From the NCBI GenBank assembly GCA_902574205.1, contig CACGMS010000014.1, forward strand, positions 1 to 32,224: a DNA stretch of 32,224 bases, in the 5' to 3' direction. The notes under the pieces were generated by a model. That model searched no databases and was not told the DNA's origin. It saw only the letters and a program-made list of their open reading frames with translations. The translations under genes and the position numbers were made by a program. Within the stretch, counting starts at the first letter, position 1. Every line of letters starts with the position of its first letter. Origin of the DNA: an uncultured Candidatus Hydrogenedens sp. (GTDB lineage Bacteria; Myxococcota; UBA4151). Shown here piece by piece: positions 6,414 to 13,584 of the stretch.

Positions 6414-9400
6414 AGATGATCATCAAACTGATTCCGTTGGTTGCTTTGAGCGCGTGTTTGTCAGCAAGCCCGCTCGATAACCCAAAAGTCGCGCAGGCGC
6501 ACCAGGAAGCGGGTGATTCGGTGTGTACGGATGATACGGCCTGCGCTCGTGGCAAGGTCTGCGTTGCGGGGGTCTGCGTTTTGGGCGGCACCGATCGACC
6601 TGTCTGCGGAAATAAGAATCCAGATGATGGTGAAGAATGCGATGACGGCAATGAAGATGATAGGGATGACTGTACGAATGCCTGCCGCCATGCGGTTTGC
6701 GGTGATGGGATCACTCGAACTGATATCGAATCGGAAAACCAAGGATACGAAGCCTGTGATGACGGTAATCTAATCGATACCGACGCCTGCACCAGCGCCT
6801 GTGTTGCGGCGCGTTGCGGTGACGGTTTAGTGCGAACAGACCTCGCTGAAGGCGTGCCGGGTTTTGAGGCATGCGACGATGGTAACGATGGGGACGATGA
6901 CGCGTGCTTGAGCGGCTGTGTTGAGGCGCGTTGCGGTGACGGTGTGACCCGAGCCGACCTTGTCCAAGGTGAAGAAGGTTTTGAGGCTTGTGATGACGGG
7001 AACCAAGACGAGACCGATGTGTGTACCAATACGTGTGAAGAGGCTCGCTGCGGTGATGGTATTTTGGGTCCGGGGGAAGGCTGCGATGACGGCAACGATG
7101 ACCCCAGCGATGACTGCAACGCTTGCCAGCCAGCCAGTTGCGGTGATGGCGTAGTTCAAGATGGCGAGCAGTGTGATGACGGCAATGACGATGAAACCGA
7201 TGCGTGCCTGGTTACTTGTGCTTCGGCGAGTTGTGGTGATGGAGAGCAACGAGTTGATATCGACGCCGGCGAAGAGGGATTTGAAGCTTGCGATGACGGC
7301 AACGCAGATAATACCGATGGCTGCGTTGAGGGCTGTGTGTTCGCCGCTTGCGGCGATGGATTTCTGCAAGACGGCGTTGAGGAATGTGACGATGCCAATA
7401 CGGACCCAGGCGATGATTGCGATAGCCAGTGTCGTATTGAAGCGTGCGGAAATGGCCGCGTAGACGCCGGTGAAGAATGTGATGATGGAAACCAGGTTGA
7501 TCGAGATGATTGTCGGTTAAGTTGCCGGCGTAATCGCCTACCAACGCTCGTGTCTGTTGCCATCACTCCACCGGCGCTGACGTATGGTTCTTCCGCGACA
7601 TGTACGCCCTCGGGCGCTCAAGATGAAGAAGACGATCAGATCTCTTATGCCTTCCAATGGACGGTCAACGGTAATGAGCTGAGCACTGATCAGCAGATTA
7701 CAGTGACTCATGCGCCAGGTACGGTGTTGGTCTGTTTGGTGCGCCCGAACGATTATCAATGTGCATTGTCAAATAATTGTGCGCAATGGGTACCCTCGAG
7801 CCAGGTGGTCGTCGGTCATCGATGTGGCGATAATCACGTACACGACGGTGTAGAAGCATGTGATGACGGCAACCAAGTTCAAACGGATAACTGTCTCAAT
7901 GATTGTACCTCGGCGCGTTGCGGCGATGGTGTTCATCGTAACGATCTGGCTGCTGGCGAGCCTGGTTATGAAGCCTGCGATGATGGAAATGTAGACGAAG
8001 CGGATTCGTGTCGCAATGATTGCACCCTTGCCGCGTGCGGTGACGGTATCCATCGTAACGATCTAGCGGCCGGCGATCCTGGTTTTGAAGCCTGCGATGA
8101 TGGTAACCGCGACAATGCGGACGCCTGCACCAACGGTTGTGCGGTGGGGCGTTGCGGTGACGGGATTTTACGCGTCGACATGCTTGAGGGCGAGGACGGT
8201 TACGAAGCCTGCGACGATGGAGATCAGAGAGCTGGAGACGGATGCAGCCCCACATGTGAGGTTGAAGCGGCTTGCCGAAACGGTATTTTAGAACCTGGTG
8301 AAGACTGCGACGACGGCAACGACAACAACGAGGATACGTGCAGCAACAGTTGTCATTGGCAACCCGTAGGTACGCGCTGGATCCCGGCTGGTGAGTACAC
8401 CATCGGCCGCGCCAATTCCGGGAATGCATCGCCTGCACACACGGTTCGGCTAACACGGCCGTTTAGCATGATGGCACATGAGGTGACTAAGGCTGATTTT
8501 TGTGAGTTTGATGAGGGGTGCAACTCCGATCTCAGTGAGCCTGTTGCTGCCGTGACCTGGGTGCAAGCCACTCAGTATGCGAACTGGCTGAGCGAAGAAA
8601 AGGGACTGGACCCTTGTTATACTTACGCTGGCGCGACGGTTAATTTTGCTGGGTTGGATTGTACCGGATATCGCCTGCCGACCGAAGCCGAATGGGAGAG
8701 CGCAGCGCGTTCTCCAAATCTTGCAGATCGCTATGCGGGGCATGACGATCACACAGAAGTCGCCCAGTTTAACTGCGATATTGGGGGTACAACGGTTGGG
8801 AGGCTGGCGCCTAATGGGTATGGCTTGTTTGATATGAGCGGAAACGTGCGAGAATGGGTCTTTGATTCAATGGGTGATTATTCGAACACCGACAACGTTC
8901 GAGAGGATCCACTCGTTAATACCGGCACTCATCGCGTTCAGCGCGGTGGTGGTTGTGGTGATCGGCCGGATGTAGCCGGTGGAGACCGTCCCGTTTGGCA
9001 TCGAGAAGCGGGTGTCCAAGATAATGACTATGCTAACAATGGCTTTCGTTTGGTGATTAGCCGAGAGGGTTCGTGTGGAAATGGTCGCGTAGACACCGGC
9101 GAAGAGTGCGATGATGGTAACGCAGACACCCAAGACGCGTGCACCAATACTTGTGAAACGGCGAGCTGCGGTGATGGCATTGAGCGTGAAGACCTTGAAG
9201 ACAACGAGATCGGTTTTGAGGCTTGTGATGATGGGAACAGCAGCAACACCGACAGCTGCTTGACGAACTGTCAGGACGCTCGGTGCGGCGATAACCATCG
9301 ATGGCAGGGTGAGGAAGAATGCGATGATGGCAACACCAACGATCGTGATGGATGTGATCGAAATTGCGATATTGAAGAGTCGGACTCAGCGATGATCACT

Positions 9401-10684
9401 GCCGGTGATTTTCACACCTGCGTTGTGCGCGATCCAGACGAAGATGGTAGCGGGCACATCTGGTGTTGGGGTGAAAATACGCACAAACAGCTGGCAATCA
9501 ACGACAACGCTATTCATTTCCGTGCCCCGGCGGAACGGATCACAAGCCAAGAACAGCCTTGGGAGGCGTTGGGTGCGGGAGCCCGCTTCACACATGCTTC
9601 GCATGGTGCGGTGGTCTACACTTGGGGGTCATCCATGGTTGGAGCGAGCAACGGCTTGGGCTGGGGTGCGACTGAGTGGCAACGATCCGAGTTTGGTGCG
9701 ATGCCTCTTAATCAAAGATCATGGGGCACCGCCGATGTGGTGGAGATCGCTGGCGGTAATGCGATGTCCGCCTTTCGTACCGATTCGGCTGTCTATGTTG
9801 TGGGTTGTGCGATGCACAGAGACGATCAAAACAACAATGCTTGCCGTCCGGGTTTGAAGTGGTCAACGTCAGGGACGACGAACCGCGCACGATCCATTCA
9901 AATTAGTGTGGACGGTAACACTGAACATTTTGCCGCGGTCGACTTGATGATCGGCGACAGTTATCTGTGCGCTAAACAAGAAGACAACGCGGTGTATTGT
10001 TTAGGGTCGAACATGCCTGCCGTGGCGTTGGGACGTTATAATTTCCAAGGAAGTTCGACGTGGTGGCGGGGCGAGATTAATGTATCGCAAAACAACAATA
10101 ATGAGAATTGGATAGACGCCACCGTCACGGGTTTGGCGGCGGGAGCAAAGGGGCTCAATTGTGTCAATACCAACGATCGAATTCAATGCATTGGATTCCA
10201 TAACGGTAATGTTCAGACAAGAGTTTTGAGGTCATCGAATGGACAAAATGAGATGGTCTTCAACAACCCTCTGCGCGACTTAGCCGTTGCTGAGTCGGTG
10301 GGTTGCTTTGTTGATCATGGCGGTTGCGTTCAGTGCTTTGGTTCTAACCATGAAGGTCAGCGAGGTAACGGCTACAGGGACAACTGTGGACCTCAAGGAC
10401 AGGACGATTGCTATTTTGACCGTCCGACACCCATTTCTGCATTTTGCCGTCAGAACAATCCTCTAGGTGATGGAAACATCACCAATGTGGTGGTTGGAGC
10501 GACGCACGCTTGCGCGGCAACCGCGAATGGTGAAGATGTGTGGTGCTGGGGCAAAACCGATAAGGGCCAAGCGGGTTCGCAAGCGGCTGGTGTATCACAC
10601 TGTCTGTGTCCTGTTGAGGTTCAGTTTTCAACCGATGAAAATGCTCCTCAACAGGTATGTCCACAGAGCTGCAGGTCCAACTAA
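6410..10684 (+). CDS. Giant modular lipoprotein: 17 DUF4215 repeats, Ig/PKD-like insert, FGE-sulfatase fold domain, RCC1-like C-terminus
   Basis: The 1424-aa product starts with a good lipoprotein signal (MKMIIKLIPLVALSAC, Cys16), then a small CTDDTAC...CVAGVC knot. Nine disulfide repeats follow (to ~residue 373), an Ig/PKD-like domain with its own Cys (~374-469), five more repeats, a formylglycine-generating-enzyme (SUMF1) fold domain (~648-887: YRLPTEAEWESAAR, GLFDMSGNVREWV, RGGGCGDRP, NNGFRLV), three more repeats, and a C-terminal half with RCC1-propeller signatures (AGDFHTCVVRD...IWCWGEN; VGATHACAATANGEDVWCWGKTDKGQ). The FGE-like domain lacks the paired Cys expected near RGGS in active FGEs, so a structural or binding role is likelier than catalysis. 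The ORF is translationally coupled to the preceding gene. Surface location is inferred; no MYXO-CTERM tail is present. Confidence 0.88.
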   Translation: MKMIIKLIPLVALSACLSASPLDNPKVAQAHQEAGDSVCTDDTACARGKVCVAGVCVLGGTDRPVCGNKNPDDGEECDDGNEDDRDDCTNACRHAVCGDGITRTDIESENQGYEACDDGNLIDTDACTSACVAARCGDGLVRTDLAEGVPGFEACDDGNDGDDDACLSGCVEARCGDGVTRADLVQGEEGFEACDDGNQDETDVCTNTCEEARCGDGILGPGEGCDDGNDDPSDDCNACQPASCGDGVVQDGEQCDDGNDDETDACLVTCASASCGDGEQRVDIDAGEEGFEACDDGNADNTDGCVEGCVFAACGDGFLQDGVEECDDANTDPGDDCDSQCRIEACGNGRVDAGEECDDGNQVDRDDCRLSCRRNRLPTLVSVAITPPALTYGSSATCTPSGAQDEEDDQISYAFQWTVNGNELSTDQQITVTHAPGTVLVCLVRPNDYQCALSNNCAQWVPSSQVVVGHRCGDNHVHDGVEACDDGNQVQTDNCLNDCTSARCGDGVHRNDLAAGEPGYEACDDGNVDEADSCRNDCTLAACGDGIHRNDLAAGDPGFEACDDGNRDNADACTNGCAVGRCGDGILRVDMLEGEDGYEACDDGDQRAGDGCSPTCEVEAACRNGILEPGEDCDDGNDNNEDTCSNSCHWQPVGTRWIPAGEYTIGRANSGNASPAHTVRLTRPFSMMAHEVTKADFCEFDEGCNSDLSEPVAAVTWVQATQYANWLSEEKGLDPCYTYAGATVNFAGLDCTGYRLPTEAEWESAARSPNLADRYAGHDDHTEVAQFNCDIGGTTVGRLAPNGYGLFDMSGNVREWVFDSMGDYSNTDNVREDPLVNTGTHRVQRGGGCGDRPDVAGGDRPVWHREAGVQDNDYANNGFRLVISREGSCGNGRVDTGEECDDGNADTQDACTNTCETASCGDGIEREDLEDNEIGFEACDDGNSSNTDSCLTNCQDARCGDNHRWQGEEECDDGNTNDRDGCDRNCDIEESDSAMITAGDFHTCVVRDPDEDGSGHIWCWGENTHKQLAINDNAIHFRAPAERITSQEQPWEALGAGARFTHASHGAVVYTWGSSMVGASNGLGWGATEWQRSEFGAMPLNQRSWGTADVVEIAGGNAMSAFRTDSAVYVVGCAMHRDDQNNNACRPGLKWSTSGTTNRARSIQISVDGNTEHFAAVDLMIGDSYLCAKQEDNAVYCLGSNMPAVALGRYNFQGSSTWWRGEINVSQNNNNENWIDATVTGLAAGAKGLNCVNTNDRIQCIGFHNGNVQTRVLRSSNGQNEMVFNNPLRDLAVAESVGCFVDHGGCVQCFGSNHEGQRGNGYRDNCGPQGQDDCYFDRPTPISAFCRQNNPLGDGNITNVVVGATHACAATANGEDVWCWGKTDKGQAGSQAAGVSHCLCPVEVQFSTDENAPQQVCPQSCRSN

Positions 10685-10871
10685 ACGAACGTCCTTCGCC
10701 ATTAGCCCAGCAGCTCAAAAGCGGATCGCTGAAGCTCAATTCTGGGCGGTCACAGCCTGCGCTGGGAACAGCTTAAGGTACAGTAATAATGACGACCTTT
10801 GAGCGCTCGAGAGCTCATACAGCCTTGTCTCTTTGAGCGCTGTTGGAGCACCGAGTTGGTGTTCTCCTTAC

Positions 10872-10905
10872 GGTTATCAGCACCGCTCAAAGCGGTACTG
10901 ATACC
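10872..10905. terminator. Long stem-loop between convergent giant lipoprotein and Rieske genes
   Basis: TATCAG-C-ACCGCT-CAA-AGCGGT-A-CTGATA forms a 12-bp, near-perfect inverted repeat with one mismatch and a 3-nt loop, extended by GG/CC at the base. It touches the stop codon of the Rieske gene and lies 188 bp past the stop of the 1424-aa gene, so it may serve both strands. There is no T-run on either side, so it is not a textbook intrinsic terminator. It may instead be an mRNA 3'-end stabiliser. Confidence 0.5.
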
Positions 10906-11897
10906 TATGCGTCTAAGCCTTGCTCGATGCGCTCGTACTGAGACTGAGTGTAGAATTGCTTCACCCATTTACGAAAAATCCCGATCGGGCCATCGCCGTC
11001 GCAAAGAACCGGCGGAGCGATGTAAATTTTGTTTTCCCAAATGGGGATGTCTTGTTCGAGCTCACGAATCACTGCGGAGCGAAATTTCGATGAAACCATC
11101 TCGAGCATGGCGGGGTCTTCAATCAAAGAGCCCGCTAAGGTTTTACGCAGCATGAAGTTAAAGCGGACATGCACATGCTCGCCATCAATCGGCGTCGCCG
11201 ATGAGACCAAGCAGGTTTCAGCGATGCCAAAGAAACGGGTTTGCGTGTAACCAAAACCGTAGAGATCCGAGAGAATCTTTCCTTCAACTGGCATCCCTTT
11301 ATAGGTCATGGTCGCCGGGCTCTTCATATGCAGAATATGACCATTCCGTTCGGCTTCTGTCGCGGGGATATTTTGCGTGCCATGCAAGTAATGAAAGTGA
11401 GCAGAGTCTACCGCGTTCTCTGCCATTTCTTGGTTGTGTGAGCGTATCGTCCAGTCCTTGCGGGTATAGTCTGTCCACTCGGGATCACCATATTCGGGTG
11501 CCGCCGGTGGGTCCCAATGGGGTGGCTCGTCATCTGGGTGATACCAAGCCAGAATTAACCCACTTCGCTCGACAACGTGCCAAGCCTTGGTATCGGCACG
11601 TTTGGGTTGACGAGTGGCGTAAGGAACATCCGTGCATTTGCCGGTGCAATCAAACTGCCAGGCATGAAAGGGGCAGACGACAGAGTTGCCTTTAACTGTC
11701 CCTCCGTGACCGAGATGAGCGCCTAGGTGTGGACAATAGGCATGAAGCAGACCAAGCTTTTGATCCTCGCCACGAAAAAGAACCAGATGTTGACCAAAGT
11801 AATGAAGAGGAATGACATCGCCAACGTCGATATCCTCACTGTAGGCGATTTGAAACCATCCGACAGGAAATGAGGGCATGGGAAAACGGCGAGTCAT
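10905..11897 (-). CDS. Rieske non-haem iron oxygenase, KshA / DAF-36 (Neverland)-like
   Basis: In this 330-aa protein the Rieske [2Fe-2S] cluster is bound by CPH (Cys55, His57) and CPFH (Cys75, His78). The catalytic-domain iron ligands fit D164-x2-H167-x4-H172 in ENAVDSAHFHYLHG. Text such as ILAWYHPDDEPPHWDPP and PEYGDPEWTDY resembles 3-ketosteroid 9-alpha-hydroxylase KshA and the cholesterol 7,8-desaturase DAF-36/Neverland, and family memory places it near these rather than with aromatic dioxygenase alpha subunits. The bacterial sterol C-4 demethylase SdmA is a third possibility. A reductase partner is needed and none is nearby. The start ATG follows GGAG by 5 nt. It is divergent from a START-like protein across a KstR-like operator, which supports a sterol/steroid substrate; that is inference. 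Confidence 0.85.
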   Translation of the reverse strand: MTRRFPMPSFPVGWFQIAYSEDIDVGDVIPLHYFGQHLVLFRGEDQKLGLLHAYCPHLGAHLGHGGTVKGNSVVCPFHAWQFDCTGKCTDVPYATRQPKRADTKAWHVVERSGLILAWYHPDDEPPHWDPPAAPEYGDPEWTDYTRKDWTIRSHNQEMAENAVDSAHFHYLHGTQNIPATEAERNGHILHMKSPATMTYKGMPVEGKILSDLYGFGYTQTRFFGIAETCLVSSATPIDGEHVHVRFNFMLRKTLAGSLIEDPAMLEMVSSKFRSAVIRELEQDIPIWENKIYIAPPVLCDGDGPIGIFRKWVKQFYTQSQYERIEQGLDA

Positions 11898-11940
11898 AAC
11901 ATCTCCGCTCTGGGGCTGGTCACGGGCTCAGGCAGACTCA

Positions 11941-11970
11941 ATTAGAACACGTTCTAGTTGGTCGAGGCAA
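11941..11970 (-). promoter_or_regulatory. Candidate promoter of the Rieske oxygenase gene
   Basis: On the - strand TTGCCT (11965-11970) is followed after 18 bp by TCTAAT (11941-11946). The -10 is the same hexamer, in the same position relative to the operator half-site GTGTTCTAAT, as in the enoyl-CoA hydratase promoter. The -35 is a modest match. Confidence 0.4.
11943..11956. promoter_or_regulatory. KstR-like operator between Rieske oxygenase and START-like genes
   Basis: TAGAACACGTTCTA fits TNNAACNNGTTNNA and is palindromic except for its two central bases. It lies 46 bp upstream of the Rieske ATG and 23 bp upstream of the START-like ATG, so one bound repressor could control both. It shares the 13-mer ATTAGAACACGTT with the reverse complement of the site at 4650-4663. 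Confidence 0.65.
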
Positions 11971-11979
11971 GGGATCAAG

Positions 11980-12546
11980 ATGACTCGCACAGTGGCGGTG
12001 CTGTTTTGCATTTTCTGCGCAGGTTCAGTTTTTGCCGGTGATTCACTTCAAGCGCGGATGGAGCGACAAGAAAAGGTGATCAAGGTGCTGCCCGTCAAAG
12101 GCTATAAGGCACCCAAACTGACGATCGATCTCTTAGTTGATGTGCCGATCGCAAAAATCACCCATGTGGTGGGTGCTTGTGCAGATTATGTTGGCGTTAT
12201 TCCCCGCGTTCAAAAGGTGATTGTCCACAAAAAGGGGGTTCCAAATCACGTCTGTGAGTTGTTTTTAGATATGCCATTTCCCTTCGCGGATGTGCGTTCG
12301 ACCATCGCTTACTCGGGGACAGTAACGGCTAACGAAGTGGTGATGCGCTACGGCCAAATCCGAGGCGATTATCGCCTTCATCGTGGACTTTGGCGACTTC
12401 GAGCCCAAGGTAACAAGACCCACATTCACTACAGTTTACATATTGATTTGGGTAAACCCTTACCGAAATGGGTGATCAATATCTTTACCAAAGATGCGTT
12501 GCGCCAAACGGTAAGTGAGGTGACTCGCAGAGCCCAATCACTCTAG
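11980..12546 (+). CDS. Periplasmic START/SRPBCC-like lipid-binding protein
   Basis: The product has about 188 aa from the ATG at 11980, chosen because AAGGG precedes it and it opens with a signal peptide (MTRTVAVLFCIFCAGSVFA, cleavage before GD). The track start at 11878 would run through the Rieske promoter. The mature part reads like a START/SRPBCC helix-grip fold: IAKITHVVGACADYVGVIPRVQKVIVHKKG (helix plus strands), FPFADVRSTIAYSG, YRLHRGLWRLRAQGNKTHIHYSLHIDLGKPLPKWVINIFTKDALRQTVSEVTRRA (final strands and long C-terminal helix). Such domains bind hydrophobic ligands, including sterols. The signal peptide would put it in the periplasm, suiting delivery of a lipid or sterol. Divergent, operator-sharing placement next to the Rieske oxygenase fits, but the ligand is unknown. 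Confidence 0.75.
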   Translation: MTRTVAVLFCIFCAGSVFAGDSLQARMERQEKVIKVLPVKGYKAPKLTIDLLVDVPIAKITHVVGACADYVGVIPRVQKVIVHKKGVPNHVCELFLDMPFPFADVRSTIAYSGTVTANEVVMRYGQIRGDYRLHRGLWRLRAQGNKTHIHYSLHIDLGKPLPKWVINIFTKDALRQTVSEVTRRAQSL

Positions 12547-12555
12547 CTCTTATTG

Positions 12556-13485
12556 TTACGCTGGCACACTAAAGGGCGTGAGCATCGGTTGCATAAACTC
12601 GATTCGTCCGCGCACGCCTTCACTATAGAGTCGTTGAACTTGGGCGGTCAGCGGTCCTGGACGGCCGCTGCCAATGGCTCGGCGGTCGACTTCACGAACC
12701 GGTGTAATCTCGGCTGCCGTTCCGGTCATAAAGACTTCATCGGCGACGTAAAGGGCGTCACGACCAAACAAGGTTTCGTCAACCGTAACACCTAAGTGAT
12801 CCAAAATCTCAATCGCTGTTCGTCGCGTGATGCCCGCTAAAATATTGGTGACCGACGGTGTTTTGACGACACCGTTCTTGATCGCAAAGATATTTTCGCC
12901 GGTCCCTTCAGCAACCAGACCATGCGCATCGAGCATCACCGCTTCATCAAAACCGTTATCGTTCGCTTCATAGCGAGCCAATATGGAGTTGACGTAATGA
13001 CCGACCACTTTTGCGCGTTGCAGGGTTGAGCCTACGGCATGGCGAGCGAAGCTCGAGGTGCACGCACTGATCCCTTTTTCGATTCCTTCGGCTCCGAGGT
13101 AAGCGCCCCATTTCCAGACGGCGATTGCCACATGAACTTCATTACTACGTGCACCTAAACCCATGGCGCCAGAACCAAGAAAGACAAGCGGTCGAATATA
13201 GGCTTCGGTCATTCCATTTCGAGACAAGGTTTCAAGGCAGGCGGCGCGCACGGTCTCCTTGGTATGGGGGATCGTAATATGGCACATCTTTGCCGAGTCA
13301 TAGAGTCGATCCAAATGCTCATCGAGACGGAACACAGCGCCTTGACCATTGTCCTGTGTATAGGCGCGAATACCCTCAAAAAGACCCAATCCGTAATGCA
13401 GGGTATGCGACAGAACGTGAATATTGGCTTGGTCGAAAGGGACGAACTCGCCATCCATCCAGATTTCTTTAGAGCGAATTGACAC
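12556..13485 (-). CDS. ilvE: Branched-chain amino acid aminotransferase (class IV, PLP)
   Basis: This enzyme transfers the amino group between glutamate and Leu, Ile or Val, the last step of branched-chain amino acid synthesis, in the cytosol. The trimmed product is 309 aa, the usual IlvE length. It has the N-terminal IWMDGEFVPFDQANIHVLSHTLHYGLGLFEGIRAY typical of the family, the PLP lysine K159 in QRAKVVGHYVNSILA, the phosphate-binding GLVAEGTGENIF and ILAGITRRTAIEIL. The track's TTG at 13518 adds eleven unconserved residues; a GTG at 13485 follows GGAGG by 4 nt and is the better start. It is convergent with the START-like gene (9-bp gap) and divergent from the lipase-like gene, with no other ilv/leu gene near, so it looks like a single-gene unit. 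Confidence 0.95.
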   Translation of the reverse strand: MSIRSKEIWMDGEFVPFDQANIHVLSHTLHYGLGLFEGIRAYTQDNGQGAVFRLDEHLDRLYDSAKMCHITIPHTKETVRAACLETLSRNGMTEAYIRPLVFLGSGAMGLGARSNEVHVAIAVWKWGAYLGAEGIEKGISACTSSFARHAVGSTLQRAKVVGHYVNSILARYEANDNGFDEAVMLDAHGLVAEGTGENIFAIKNGVVKTPSVTNILAGITRRTAIEILDHLGVTVDETLFGRDALYVADEVFMTGTAAEITPVREVDRRAIGSGRPGPLTAQVQRLYSEGVRGRIEFMQPMLTPFSVPA

Positions 13486-13584
13486 AGCGCCTCCATTTGC
13501 GCACGCACACTCCGTCAAAGGGTCGATCTCGGCAAGGCCGAAGACGCGATAGTGTGGTATTGTTCATTCAAGAGGGGTTTAATT

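Noticed and set aside
6358-7119. 253-aa ORF on the - strand opposite the disulfide-repeat gene (and similar long antisense ORFs at 1327-1677, 7156-7566, 8867-9298)
   Set aside because: They are Ser/His/Arg- or Val/Ile-rich shadows created by the GAYGAYGG-type repeat codons on the + strand, have no RBS and no domain-like text.
10832-10846. 15-mer TTTGAGCGCTGTTGG repeated exactly at 21346-21360
   Set aside because: The second copy is inside the hydrolase coding sequence; one 15-mer repeat in 32 kb is close to chance expectation.
13529-13541. TCGGC-AAG-GCCGA hairpin between ilvE and the lipase-like gene, considered as an ilv attenuator
   Set aside because: No leader peptide rich in Ile/Leu/Val codons and no T-run; a 5-bp stem is too weak.
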